Shown here: positions 47,500 through 56,285 of the stretch, one piece after another
How positions within the stretch are numbered: the stretch's first letter is position 1
How the letters are laid out: every line of letters begins with the position of its first letter
Assembly: GCF_029892425.1 (NCBI RefSeq)
Contig: NZ_JARXWB010000017.1
Span: 116,461-180,460, forward strand
DNA from: Bradyrhizobium sp. BR13661
GTDB lineage: Bacteria > Pseudomonadota > Alphaproteobacteria > Rhizobiales > Xanthobacteraceae
Reading direction: 5' to 3'
Length of the DNA stretch: 64,000 nucleotides
Notes under the pieces: generated by a model
Told to the model about the DNA's origin: nothing
Databases searched by the model: none
Seen by the model: only the letters and a program-made list of their open reading frames with translations
Translations under genes and position numbers: made by a program

Positions 47500-48138
47500 T
47501 TAACCCCGCGACCGGCCCGCTCGGACAGCCTCGATAATGTCGATGGCGGCCCGGACGCCGCCTTCTATATCCAGTTGGGAGTTATCTAGCAAGTAAGCAT
47601 CAGCGGCCGGTTTTAGCGGCGCAATCGGCCTGTTCTTGTCCCGTTCGTCGCGCTGGATGATGTCGGCGAGCACCGCCGCCTCATCCGCCTGCTCGCCCCG
47701 CGCCCGCGCCTCCATGGTGCGGCGGCGGGCCCGGACCCTGGGGTCTGCCACGACGAAGATCTTCACGTCGGCATCGGGGCAGATCACGGTTCCAATGTCA
47801 CGTCCGTCCAGCACCGCGCCTGGAGGATCGGCGGCGAATTGCCGCTGGAAATTAAGCAGGACCTCGCGAACCCGGGGAATCGCGGAAACGATCGAGGCGC
47901 CCTCGCCGGCGGCCTGGGTCTTCAGAGCGGGATTGCCGAACTTTTCGGGATCGAGTTCCAGCGCGGCTTGCACGGCCGCGGCCTCATCGCGGAGGTCATG
48001 GCCGGATTCCATCAGGGCGTAGGCGACCGCACGATAGATCACGCCGGTATCGAGGTGACGATAGCCGTAATGGTGAGCGAGACGCTTGCCGAGCGTGCCC
48101 TTGCCCGAAGCCGCGGGTCCATCGATGGCGATGATCAT
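47500..48138 (-). CDS. cmk: Cytidylate kinase
   Basis: A 212-residue nucleoside monophosphate kinase that phosphorylates CMP and dCMP. The P-loop is AIDGPAASGKGTLGKRL at the N-terminus; HLDTGVIYRAVA and DGRDIGTVICPDA are the CMP-binding signatures. The ATG overlaps the aroA stop (ATGA), giving coupled translation. Confidence 0.97.
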   Translation of the reverse strand: MIIAIDGPAASGKGTLGKRLAHHYGYRHLDTGVIYRAVAYALMESGHDLRDEAAAVQAALELDPEKFGNPALKTQAAGEGASIVSAIPRVREVLLNFQRQFAADPPGAVLDGRDIGTVICPDADVKIFVVADPRVRARRRTMEARARGEQADEAAVLADIIQRDERDKNRPIAPLKPAADAYLLDNSQLDIEGGVRAAIDIIEAVRAGRSRG

Positions 48139-49472
48139 GAAAAATCGGCCCCCAGCGACCGCATCATCGGAATGAAGTCCGGGAAACTGGTGGCGATGAA
48201 GGCGGTGTCGTCGACCGTCACCGGCTGGTCGGAGGCGCAGCCCATCACCAGCGCGGACATCGCGATGCGGTGGTCCATGTGGGTGGCGACCGTGCCGCCG
48301 CCGGGGACGTGGCCGCGGCCCTCGACGATCAGGTCGTCGCCAGACACCGTGACCTTCACGCCATTGACGCGAAGCATCGCGGCGGTGGCCTCGAGCCGAT
48401 CGGATTCCTTCACGCGCAGCTCTTGCAGACCGCGCATGATGGTCGTGCCCTCGGCGAAGGACGCCGCCACCGCCAGCACCAGATATTCATCGATCATCGA
48501 CGGCGCGCGCTCCGGCGGCACCTCGACGCCACGCAATTTCGAGGCACGGACGCGCAGCTGCGCCATCGGCTCGCCGGCGTCGCCGCGCACTTCGCTTTCC
48601 TCGATGGAGGCGCCCATTTCACGCAGCGTCGTGAACAGGCCGGTGCGCAGCGGATTGGTCATGACGTCAGACAGAACGACATCGGAGCCTTCGACGATCA
48701 GTGCTGCGACGACCGGAAAGGCCGCGGAGGACGGATCGGCGGGTACGATGACAGTCGCACCATGCAGCTCGGGCTGGCCGACCAGCGTGATGCGGCGGCC
48801 GTGAGCGCCCTCGGCGACCGAGGTGATGTCGGCGCCAAAATGCTTCAGCATCAGCTCGGTGTGGTCGCGGCTGGCCTCGCTCTCGATCACGGTCGTGGTA
48901 CCCGGCGCGGCCAGACCCGCCAGCAGCACCGCCGATTTGATCTGGGCCGAAGCGACCGGGGTCTTGTAGGTGATCGGCAGCGGATCGCGCGCGCCCTGGA
49001 CGGTCAGCGGCAGGCGGCCACCCTCGCCGCCGGACACGACCTTGGCGCCCATTTTTTCCAGTGGATCGAGGATCCGGCGCATCGGGCGGCTGCGCAGCGA
49101 CGCATCGCCGTCGAACACCGCCGAGATCGGGCAGCCGGCGACGGCGCCCATGACCAGCCGGCAGCCGGTACCGGAATTGCCGAAATCCAGCGCCGCCTTG
49201 GGCTGGGCAAAGCCGCCGACGCCCACGCCCTGGACCTTCCAGGCGAAATCGCCGGTGCGTTCGACCCTGGCGCCGAGGGCCTGCATGGATCTGGCGGTGT
49301 TGAGGACGTCCTCGCCTTCGAGAAGGCCCGTAATCCGGGTCTCGCCGACCGCGAGCGCGCCTAGGATCAGGGCGCGGTGGGAGATCGACTTGTCCCCGGG
49401 CACCCGTACTTTTCCGGTCAGGGGACCGCTCGAGCGCGACTTCAACGGTGTCGGCTTGTCGGAATGGGTCAA
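48135..49472 (-). CDS. aroA: 3-phosphoshikimate 1-carboxyvinyltransferase (EPSP synthase)
   Basis: A 445-residue enzyme of the shikimate pathway that joins phosphoenolpyruvate and shikimate-3-phosphate. The Lys motif VPGDKSISHRALILG and the PEP site LDFGNSGTGCRL are present; RVKESDRLEATAAML is the second signature. The loop is GNSGTG, so the residue at the E. coli Gly96 position needs an alignment before any statement on glyphosate class. The start codon is TTG (49470-49472) with AAGGA 8 bases upstream; no ATG lies in frame nearby. Confidence 0.95.
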   Translation of the reverse strand: MTHSDKPTPLKSRSSGPLTGKVRVPGDKSISHRALILGALAVGETRITGLLEGEDVLNTARSMQALGARVERTGDFAWKVQGVGVGGFAQPKAALDFGNSGTGCRLVMGAVAGCPISAVFDGDASLRSRPMRRILDPLEKMGAKVVSGGEGGRLPLTVQGARDPLPITYKTPVASAQIKSAVLLAGLAAPGTTTVIESEASRDHTELMLKHFGADITSVAEGAHGRRITLVGQPELHGATVIVPADPSSAAFPVVAALIVEGSDVVLSDVMTNPLRTGLFTTLREMGASIEESEVRGDAGEPMAQLRVRASKLRGVEVPPERAPSMIDEYLVLAVAASFAEGTTIMRGLQELRVKESDRLEATAAMLRVNGVKVTVSGDDLIVEGRGHVPGGGTVATHMDHRIAMSALVMGCASDQPVTVDDTAFIATSFPDFIPMMRSLGADFS

Positions 49473-49631
49473 GATTGTGTCCTTGGATAGGCCCGATCAG
49501 GCTGCGGGCAGGTACCACAAGGTCTCCCCGCCGTCACGAGCATGTCTTTCTCTCGTAATGCGCTATTGACAGCGGGCCGCCAACTAGCCAAGTGAAACAC
49601 CGCTTTTCAGACATCCCAGGATTCCTCTGCC

Positions 49632-50039
49632 GTGGCCAAGTCCGAACTCGGAACCAAACGTATTTGCCCGACCACGGGCAAGAAGTTCTACGACCTCAAC
49701 AAGAATCCGGTGATCTCGCCCTATACCGGCGAGGTTGTGCCGATCGCACCGATCGCACCGGCCCGCGTGCCTCGCGGCGCCGAAGCCCGTCACGCGGCTG
49801 CCGCGGACACCACGCCGGAGCCGGCCGAGGTCGAAGAGGTCTCGCTCGAGGAGGCCGATGCCGAGGAGAACACCGGCAAGGTCAAGGCCGTCGTCCCCGA
49901 ATCCGAGGACGATATCGAGGTCGACGAGACCCTCGACGACGACGATGACGATGATTCGACCTTCATTCCCGACGAAGAAGAGGGCGATGAGGACGTGACC
50001 GACATCATTGGTGATGTCGGAGGTGATGAAGAGACTTGA
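49632..50039 (+). CDS. TIGR02300-family acidic protein
   Basis: A 135-residue protein found across alphaproteobacteria, divergent from aroA. The N-terminus ELGTKRICPTTGKKFYDLNKNPVISPYTGE resembles a zinc ribbon but has only one Cys. The C-terminal half is strongly acidic, with a run of seven Asp (LDDDDDDDSTF). The start codon is GTG (49632-49634). Function is unknown. It precedes tRNA-Ala. Confidence 0.85.
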   Translation: MAKSELGTKRICPTTGKKFYDLNKNPVISPYTGEVVPIAPIAPARVPRGAEARHAAAADTTPEPAEVEEVSLEEADAEENTGKVKAVVPESEDDIEVDETLDDDDDDDSTFIPDEEEGDEDVTDIIGDVGGDEET

Positions 50040-50128
50040 GATCAGTCCTGATCTGTGAAAAAGGGTGCACCGCGCGAGTCGGAAGGCTCGCCGGTCGGGA
50101 GTGATCCCCCAGGATCATCCCTAGTTAA

Positions 50129-50203
<75 letters not shown>

Positions 50204-50204
<1 letters not shown>

Positions 50205-50276
50205 GCCTTCGCTCGCTTCGCGAGCTACGGCTCGGCAAGCCTGGGGAAGTCCCTCGTAGCGAAGTGAGCGAAGGCT
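50204..50276. repeat. Inverted repeat immediately after tRNA-Ala
   Basis: Left arm AGCCTTCGCTCGCTTCGCGAG and right arm CGTAGCGAAGTGAGCGAAGGC are complementary with a short insertion in the left arm. It starts at the last base of the tRNA and leads into the GIY-YIG remnant. It may terminate the tRNA transcript. Confidence 0.7.
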
Positions 50277-50362
50277 GCCGCGGCGTAGCCCTAAGGGCGA
50301 AGCCGAGCTTCAGCAGATCGAAAACAAAGGTAAGCTCCTCCTCGACAACTGGGGAGTGTGCC

Positions 50363-50547
50363 GTGAAGTACGTCTACATCCTCGAGAGCCTAGATTCCCT
50401 GCACTTCTATGTTGGGATCACCGACGATCTGCGGGCCATGGCGGCTCAAGACTTACATTGCGTTTAGCGACGAAAGGCAGGCCTTCGCATTTGAGAAGTA
50501 CTTGAAGTCAGCGTCCGGCCGCGCCTTCACCAAGAAGCGCCTCTAGC
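50363..50547 (+). pseudogene. GIY-YIG endonuclease gene, internally deleted and frameshifted
   Basis: The first 25 codons from GTG 50363 encode VKYVYILESLDSLHFYVGITDDLRA, the GIY-YIG start with its YVYIL and YVGIT motifs. At about 50438 the frame changes: the continuation WRLKTYIAFSDERQAFAFE and then KYLKSASGRAFTKKRL, the typical C-terminus, is in another frame and ends at TAG 50545-50547. About 17-20 central codons (normally RLAxHNxGxVxHTSKYxPW) are missing, so the gene is dead. Small GIY-YIG genes of this type occur widely in Bradyrhizobium, often near tRNAs. Confidence 0.85.
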
Positions 50548-50552
50548 GCCCC

Positions 50553-51011
50553 CTACTCCCCAATCACCGCATTCAACCTATCCCTTAACGCGACGATCTC
50601 GTCCTTCATTGCGACCAGCTCGGCCACCGAGCAATCCGACGCCGCCAGGATCGACTGCGGCACGCTGCGAGCTTTCTCCTTCAGCGCGTGGCCCTGCGGC
50701 GTCAGCGCGATCAGCACCTGGCGCTCGTCCTCGCTGCTTCGCGTCCGCTTGACGAGATGCGCGGCTTCGAGCCGCTTCAGCAATGGTGTCAGCGTGCCTG
50801 AATCGAGGAACAGCTTCTCGCCGATGTCCTTCACCGGCACATCATCGCGCTCCCACAGCACCAGCATCACCAGATATTGCGGATAGGTCAGCCCGAGCCG
50901 GTCGAGCAGCGGCTTGTAGACGCGGTTGAAGGCATGCGCGGCCGAATAGACTGCGAAGCAGATCTGGTTGTCGAGGCGCTGCGGATCGAGAGTCGATAGC
51001 TTTCGGGCCAT
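50553..51011 (-). CDS. ohrR: Organic hydroperoxide sensor OhrR (MarR family, two-Cys type)
   Basis: A 152-residue MarR-family repressor. The reactive Cys18 is in DNQICFAVYSAAHAFNR and a second Cys127 in AASDCSVAEL, the positions of the pair that forms a disulfide in Xanthomonas OhrR. The wHTH is KDIGEKLFLDSGTLTPLLKRLEAAHLV. The start at 51011 fits the family; a long in-frame extension upstream is not real because it runs through the divergent ohr gene. Divergent from ohr with the operator between. Confidence 0.92.
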   Translation of the reverse strand: MARKLSTLDPQRLDNQICFAVYSAAHAFNRVYKPLLDRLGLTYPQYLVMLVLWERDDVPVKDIGEKLFLDSGTLTPLLKRLEAAHLVKRTRSSEDERQVLIALTPQGHALKEKARSVPQSILAASDCSVAELVAMKDEIVALRDRLNAVIGE

Positions 51012-51063
51012 AGAGAATCTCACGGGACTTCCTCCCATTCTGGGGCCAGGGAGCGACGCATTC

Positions 51064-51113
51064 AATTGCGAACAATTAAATGTGAGGCATCGAAATTTCA
51101 ATTGCGCACAATC
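51064..51113. promoter_or_regulatory. Two OhrR-type operators between ohrR and ohr
   Basis: The element TTCAATTGCG[A/C]ACAAT occurs twice, 36 bases apart. Each contains the inverted core AATTG-N4-CAATT (51064-51077, perfect) or AATTG-N4-CAATC (51100-51113). A 36-base step places both sites on nearly the same DNA face. Such AATT-rich palindromes are the known OhrR site type. Confidence 0.75.
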
Positions 51114-51167
51114 TAATTGTTTGCGATACAGGTGTCGCCCCAAACCGAAGACCCCGAGGAGACGAAA

Positions 51168-51593
51168 ATGTCCGTGAACGTTCTCTACAAGACCAGCGCA
51201 AAAGCCACCGGTGGCCGCGACGGCCATGCTGCAACCCTCGATGGCGCGCTCGACGTCAAGCTCACCACGCCGAAGGAGCTCGGCGGTGGCGGCGGCGCCG
51301 GCAACAATCCGGAGCAGCTGTTTGCTGCCGGCTATGCCGCCTGCTTCATCGGTGCGATGAAGTTCGTGTCCTCGCAGGGCGGCCCGAAGGTTCCGGCCGA
51401 CGCCTCGGTGACCTCGACCGTCGGCATCGGCCCGCGCTCGGCCGGCGGCTTCGGCCTCGACATCGATCTGGCCGTCTCGCTGCCGGGCCTTGCCCGTGCG
51501 GACGCCGAGGCGCTGGTCGAGAAGGCACATCAAGTGTGCCCGTATTCCAACGCGACGCGCGGCAATGTCGATGTTCGCCTGACGGTCGTCTGA
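51168..51593 (+). CDS. ohr: Organic hydroperoxide resistance protein Ohr
   Basis: A 141-residue OsmC/Ohr-fold thiol peroxidase that reduces organic and fatty-acid hydroperoxides. The peroxidatic Cys59 is in AAGYAACFIGAM and the resolving Cys124 in VCPYSNAT; Arg17 and Glu49 complete the active site. The start at 51168 is preceded by the sequence after the OhrR operators, confirming induction by OhrR inactivation. Confidence 0.96.
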   Translation: MSVNVLYKTSAKATGGRDGHAATLDGALDVKLTTPKELGGGGGAGNNPEQLFAAGYAACFIGAMKFVSSQGGPKVPADASVTSTVGIGPRSAGGFGLDIDLAVSLPGLARADAEALVEKAHQVCPYSNATRGNVDVRLTVV

Positions 51594-51768
51594 TCGAACG
51601 GCGAATTGGCTGGCCCGGGATCCCCCTCGGGCCGGCCGCTTCCCGTCGATTTGCCATGCGGCGGGATTGTGCTGCGGAGGCGCATGCGGCCCTACGCAGC
51701 AAGCCATTGCTGGGGCGCGCGAACCTCGCTAGGCCTGTGATCAAAGTTCGACACAGGGAAGCGAAGGC

Positions 51769-52971
51769 ATGACTGAAGCCGTTTTGGGCGCAATGAGCGG
51801 GCTGCGCGTCATCGATCTCACGCGCGTGCTCGGCGGTCCCTACTGCACCCAGATCCTCGCCGACCATGGCGCCGACGTCATCAAGGTCGAGCCGCCGGCA
51901 GGCGACGAAGTGCGCGACTGGGGCCCTCCCTTCCACGACGACGACGCGGCCTATTTCATCGGCATCAACCGCAACAAGCGCTCGATCGGCCTCGACCTCG
52001 CCTCCGAGGGCGGACGTGTCGTGCTGCTGAAGATGCTGGAGTCGGCCGACGTCCTGATCGAGAATTTCAAGCCGGGCACGCTGGAGAAATGGGGCATCGG
52101 CAACGATGTGCTCAGCAAGAAATTTCCGCGTCTCGTGCATTGCCGGATCTGCGGCTTCGGTGCCGACGGTCCGCGCGGCGGCAATCCCGGCTATGACGCC
52201 ATCATCCAGGCCATGACCGGCATGATCGCGGCAACCGGCTCGGTCGAGAGCGGGCCGATGCGGATCGGCGTGCCGCTGGTCGACATCACGACCGGACTCT
52301 ACGCCGCGATCGGCATCCTGATGGCGCTCTCCGAGCGGCAGCGTTCGGGCAAGGGCCAGTTCCTGGAGACGACGCTGTACGAAACCGGCCTTGCCATCAT
52401 GCATCCGCACACCGCGAACTACTTCATGCATGGCAAGCCGCCGGGCCTCACCGGCAACGAGCATCCGAACCTCGTGCCGTACGCGATCTTCCCGACCAAG
52501 ACCGACAACATCTTCATCGGCGTCGGCAATGACGGCACCTTCCGCAAGCTCGCCAAGGAGATCGGCAAGCCCGAGCTCGGTACCGATCCGCGCTTTGCCC
52601 GCAACAAGGACCGCATCGCCAATCGCGAGGCGTTGCGCGCCGAGCTTGCCGCGGTGTTCAGCCAGCACGAGGCCGAGCCGCTGTGCAATCGCCTGCTCGC
52701 GGCAGGCCTGCCCGCAGGCCCCGTGCAGAAGATCGACCAGGCGCTGACCAATCCGCACACCATCGCCCGCGGCGATGTCATCGAGAAGGACTGGTACAAG
52801 GGCGTGGCCTCGCCGATCCGGCTCGATCGCAGCAAGCCGAGCCTGCGCCGCCTGCCGCCGAAATTCAGCCAGCACTCCCAGGAGGTGCTGGGCGAGTTCG
52901 GCTACTCAAAGGCGGAAATCGACGCGATGGTCGCGACGGGCGTGGTCTGCGGGCCCGAGCGCAAGCGCTAG
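51769..52971 (+). CDS. CaiB/BaiF family CoA transferase
   Basis: A 400-residue class III CoA transferase. The N-terminus GLRVIDLTRVLGGPYCTQILADHGADVIKVE and the GNPGYDAIIQAMTGM segment with the catalytic Asp (about residue 143) are typical. It moves CoA between carboxylic acids through a mixed anhydride. Length agrees with family members. The substrate cannot be told; no catabolic neighbours or regulator are in this window. The 175 bases before it show no clear signal. Confidence 0.9.
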   Translation: MTEAVLGAMSGLRVIDLTRVLGGPYCTQILADHGADVIKVEPPAGDEVRDWGPPFHDDDAAYFIGINRNKRSIGLDLASEGGRVVLLKMLESADVLIENFKPGTLEKWGIGNDVLSKKFPRLVHCRICGFGADGPRGGNPGYDAIIQAMTGMIAATGSVESGPMRIGVPLVDITTGLYAAIGILMALSERQRSGKGQFLETTLYETGLAIMHPHTANYFMHGKPPGLTGNEHPNLVPYAIFPTKTDNIFIGVGNDGTFRKLAKEIGKPELGTDPRFARNKDRIANREALRAELAAVFSQHEAEPLCNRLLAAGLPAGPVQKIDQALTNPHTIARGDVIEKDWYKGVASPIRLDRSKPSLRRLPPKFSQHSQEVLGEFGYSKAEIDAMVATGVVCGPERKR

Positions 52972-53117
52972 GATCCAGCCTCCTCACGCGGCAAATGCCG
53001 CAGTGCGGCGCGGGCATGCATGTGCAGCGCGAACGTAGGAGGGTGCCCAGCGCGCCTTCGCCTATTTAACGACTTCCCTTTTGGCGGCGCTTGCTGCTTT
53101 CGTTTCGGCCGCTTACA

Positions 53118-53135
53118 CAGTCATGTGAACGTCAT
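53118..53135 (+). promoter_or_regulatory. Candidate PhoB (Pho) box before ugpB
   Basis: CAGTCAT-GTGA-ACGTCAT forms two GTCAT repeats 11 bases apart, the spacing of PhoB boxes (consensus two CTGTCAT units with a 4-base spacer). It ends 52 bases before the ugpB ATG. Pho control of ugp operons is well known in E. coli and rhizobia. Confidence 0.6.
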
Positions 53136-53187
53136 ATGGCGCTGCTAGCGCAAGCGCTTCTTTATTGACGGCTGAGGGAGGTTCTTG

Positions 53188-54504
53188 ATGGCTCTTCGAT
53201 TCTTTGGGGCGGCTGCGGCTGTTGCAGTTGCGGTCGGCATGACGGCTTCGCCGGCGCTGGCCGTGACTGAAATCCAGTGGTGGCACGCGATGACGGGCGC
53301 GAACAACGACGTCATCGTCAAGCTCGCCACCGACTTCAATGCGTCGCAGAGCGATTACAAGGTCGTCCCGACCTATAAGGGCAGCTATCCCGACACCATG
53401 AACGCCGGCATCGCGGCCTTCCGCGCCGGCAACGCGCCGCACATCATGCAGGTGTTCGAAGTCGGCACCGCGACCATGATGGCCGCGACAGGCGCCGTGA
53501 AGCCCGTCTACAAGCTGATGGCCGACGCCGGCGAGAAGTTCGATCCGAAGAACTATCTGTCCGCGATCACCGGCTACTACTCGACCTCGAAGGGCGAGAT
53601 GCTGTCGTTCCCCTTCAACTCGTCGTCGACCGTCATGTGGGTCAATCTCGACGAGCTGAAGAAGGTCAACGCCGAGATCCCGAAGACCTGGCCCGACGTG
53701 TTCGAGGTCGCCAAGAAGCTCCACGACAACGGTCATCCGACCTGCGGCTTCTCCGGCTCCTGGGTCACCTGGGTCAATCTCGAGCAGCTCTCCGCCTGGC
53801 ACAACGTGCCGCTCTCGACCAAGGCCAACGGCCTCGACGGCTTCGACACCGTGCTCGAGTTCAACGGACCGCTCCAGGTCAAGCATCTCGAGAAGCTGGT
53901 CGAGCTGCAGAAGGACAAGATCTACGACTACGCCGGCCGCACCAACCAGGGCGAAGGTCGCTTCACCTCGGGCGAATGCGCGATCTACCTGACCTCGTCG
54001 GCCTTCTTCGGCAACGTCAAGGCGCAGGCCAAGTTCAACTTCAACGCCGTGCCGATGCCGTACTATCCCGACGTCAAGGGCGCGCCGCAGAACTCGATCA
54101 TCGGCGGTGCCTCGCTCTGGGTCATGGGCGGCAAGTCTGCCGACGAGTACAAGGGCGTCGCGAAATTCCTGACCTTCCTCTCCGACACCGATCGTCAGGT
54201 CTACATCCACAAGGCCTCGGGCTATCTGCCGATCACCAAGGCCGCCTACGACAAGGCCAAGGCCGAGGGCTTCTACAAGGACCAGCCCTATCTCGAGACC
54301 CCGCTGCTCGAGCTGACCAACAAGGAGCCGACCGAGAACTCGCGCGGTCTGCGCCTCGGCAACATGGTTCAGCTGCGTGACGTCTGGTCGGAAGAGATCG
54401 AGCAGGCGCTGGCCGGCAAGAAGACCGCCAAGCAGGCGCTGGATACGGCCGTCGAGCGCAGCAACACCATGCTGCGCCAGTTCGAAAAGACCGCCGTGAA
54501 ATAA
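53188..54504 (+). CDS. ugpB: sn-Glycerol-3-phosphate ABC transporter, periplasmic binding protein
   Basis: A 438-residue periplasmic solute-binding protein with a signal peptide (MALRFFGAAAAVAVAVGMTASPALA). It matches E. coli UgpB along its length: WWHAMTG, GIAAFRAGNAPHIMQVFEVGTATMM, GYYSTSKGEMLSFPFNSS, IIGGASLWVMGGK and GLRLGNMVQ. It captures glycerol-3-phosphate and glycerophosphodiesters. GGGAGG precedes the ATG. First gene of ugpB-A-E-C. Confidence 0.95.
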   Translation: MALRFFGAAAAVAVAVGMTASPALAVTEIQWWHAMTGANNDVIVKLATDFNASQSDYKVVPTYKGSYPDTMNAGIAAFRAGNAPHIMQVFEVGTATMMAATGAVKPVYKLMADAGEKFDPKNYLSAITGYYSTSKGEMLSFPFNSSSTVMWVNLDELKKVNAEIPKTWPDVFEVAKKLHDNGHPTCGFSGSWVTWVNLEQLSAWHNVPLSTKANGLDGFDTVLEFNGPLQVKHLEKLVELQKDKIYDYAGRTNQGEGRFTSGECAIYLTSSAFFGNVKAQAKFNFNAVPMPYYPDVKGAPQNSIIGGASLWVMGGKSADEYKGVAKFLTFLSDTDRQVYIHKASGYLPITKAAYDKAKAEGFYKDQPYLETPLLELTNKEPTENSRGLRLGNMVQLRDVWSEEIEQALAGKKTAKQALDTAVERSNTMLRQFEKTAVK

Positions 54505-54549
54505 GGCGAAGGCGCCGGCAGGCCGCGCGGCCTGCCGGCGCCGCCCATC

Positions 54550-55431
54550 ATGCAAAAGCAAGCGATTTTCCAATCAAAGCTGTTGCCGTACTTGCTGGTT
54601 GCTCCGCAGCTGGCAGTGGTTCTGATTTTCTTCTACTGGCCTGCCCTGCAGGCGGTGATCCAGTCGTTCCTGCTGCAGGACGCCTTCGGTCTCTCCTCGA
54701 ACTTCGTCTGGTTCGATAATTACATCGAGCTGTTCAAGGACCCCGCTTATTTCGAATCGATCGTCCGAACCTTCGGCTTCTCGTTTGCGATCGCCGTCTC
54801 GTCGCTGTCCTTCGCGCTGCTGCTCGCCGTGATGGCGGACAAGCCGCTGCGCGGCTCGATGCTCTACCGCACGCTGCTGATCTGGCCCTATGCGGTCGCG
54901 CCGCCCGTGGTCGGCGTCCTCTGGATCTTCATGCTGCATCCCTCGCTCGGCGTGCTGGCGCGATATCTGCGCGCCGCCGGCATCGACTGGAATCCGCTGC
55001 TCGACAGCAACCAGGCCGCGACGCTGATCATCCTCGCCGCCGCCTGGAAGCAGATCTCCTACAATTTCCTGTTCTTCCTCGCCGGCCTGCAGGCGATTCC
55101 AAAGAGCGTGTTTGAGGCCGCCGCGATCGACGGCGCGCGCCCGATGCGCAGGTTCTGGACCGTGACCTTCCCGCTGCTGTCGCCCACCATCTTCTTCCTG
55201 CTGGTCGTCAACATCGTCTACGCCTTCTTCGACACGTTCGGCATCATCGACACCATGACCCGCGGCGGCCCCGGCACCTCAACGGTGACGCTGGTCTACA
55301 AGGTCTATACCGACGGCCTGCTCGGCGGAAACCTCGGCAGCTCCGCGGCGCAATCGGTGATCCTGATGATCCTCGTCATCGTGCTGACGGGAATCCAGTT
55401 CCGCTTCGTCGAACGCAAGGTGACCTACTGA
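54550..55431 (+). CDS. ugpA: sn-Glycerol-3-phosphate ABC transporter permease UgpA
   Basis: A 293-residue inner-membrane permease with six predicted helices, the first at about 12-32 (LLPYLLVAPQLAVVLIFFYW). The ABC-coupling EAA loop reads VFEAAAIDGARPMRRFWTVTFPLL. It follows ugpB after 45 bases, and its stop shares a base with the ugpE start (CTGATG). Confidence 0.94.
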   Translation: MQKQAIFQSKLLPYLLVAPQLAVVLIFFYWPALQAVIQSFLLQDAFGLSSNFVWFDNYIELFKDPAYFESIVRTFGFSFAIAVSSLSFALLLAVMADKPLRGSMLYRTLLIWPYAVAPPVVGVLWIFMLHPSLGVLARYLRAAGIDWNPLLDSNQAATLIILAAAWKQISYNFLFFLAGLQAIPKSVFEAAAIDGARPMRRFWTVTFPLLSPTIFFLLVVNIVYAFFDTFGIIDTMTRGGPGTSTVTLVYKVYTDGLLGGNLGSSAAQSVILMILVIVLTGIQFRFVERKVTY

Positions 55432-56279
55432 TGGTCGAGCAAGAGGGCTTCCGGCGCTACGTCGCTCACATCATCCTCTGGATCGGGATCGCGATCGTCG
55501 CATTCCCGGTCTACATCGCCATCGTCGCCTCAACCCAGGACAACGCGCTGATCGCCAACGGCCAGATGTCGCTGTTGCCCGGCGGCCATTTCTTCGAGGT
55601 CTACTACCAGACCATCTTCGTCGGCACGAGCGGCTCGACCCGCGAGCCCGTCGGCAACATGATGCTCAATTCGCTGGTGATGGCGCTGGCGATCGCGATC
55701 GGCAAGATCGCGATCTCGATCATCTCGGCCTATGCGATCGTGTATTTCCGCTTTCCGTTCCGGATGGCGATCTTCTGGATCATCTTCATCACCCTGATGC
55801 TGCCGGTCGAGGTGCGCATCTATCCGACCTACAAGATCGTCGCCGATTTGCACATGCTCGACAGCTATGCGGGCCTCGCGCTACCGCTGATCGCCTCGGC
55901 CACCGCGACGCTGCTGTTCCGCCAGTTCTTCATGACCGTGCCGGATGAGTTGCTGGAGGCCTCGCGCATCGACGGCGCCGGTCCCTTGCGCTTCTTCTGG
56001 GATACGCTGCTGCCGCTGTCGCGCACCAACATGGCGGCGCTGTTCGTGATCCTCTTCATCCTCGGCTGGAATCAATATCTCTGGCCGCTCCTGATCACCA
56101 CGCGCGACGACATGCAGACGATCCAGGTCGGCATCCGCAAGATGATCACCACCACCGACGCGCTGACCGAATGGCCGGTCGTGATGGCGACCGCCGTGCT
56201 GGCCATGCTGCCGCCGGTGTTCGTGGTCGTCGCCATGCAGAAATTGTTCGTGCGCGGCCTGGTCGAGACGGAGAAGTAG
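55431..56279 (+). CDS. ugpE: sn-Glycerol-3-phosphate ABC transporter permease UgpE
   Basis: A 282-residue permease, partner of UgpA. The EAA loop is LLEASRIDGAGPLRFFWDTLLPLS; the first helix (IILWIGIAIVAFPVYIAIVAS) and a Gly/Ser-rich periplasmic loop (VGTSGSTREPVGNM) match UgpE. Six-base gap to ugpC. Confidence 0.94.
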   Translation: MVEQEGFRRYVAHIILWIGIAIVAFPVYIAIVASTQDNALIANGQMSLLPGGHFFEVYYQTIFVGTSGSTREPVGNMMLNSLVMALAIAIGKIAISIISAYAIVYFRFPFRMAIFWIIFITLMLPVEVRIYPTYKIVADLHMLDSYAGLALPLIASATATLLFRQFFMTVPDELLEASRIDGAGPLRFFWDTLLPLSRTNMAALFVILFILGWNQYLWPLLITTRDDMQTIQVGIRKMITTTDALTEWPVVMATAVLAMLPPVFVVVAMQKLFVRGLVETEK

Positions 56280-56285
56280 ACAAAA

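Noticed and set aside
49909..50000. Low-complexity acidic run in the TIGR02300 protein as a repeat element
   Set aside because: It is an in-frame Asp/Glu tract of a conserved protein family, not a DNA repeat.
51012..51707. Long N-terminal extension of OhrR
   Set aside because: It runs antisense through ohr and would remove the operator region; the protein family starts at MARKLSTLD.
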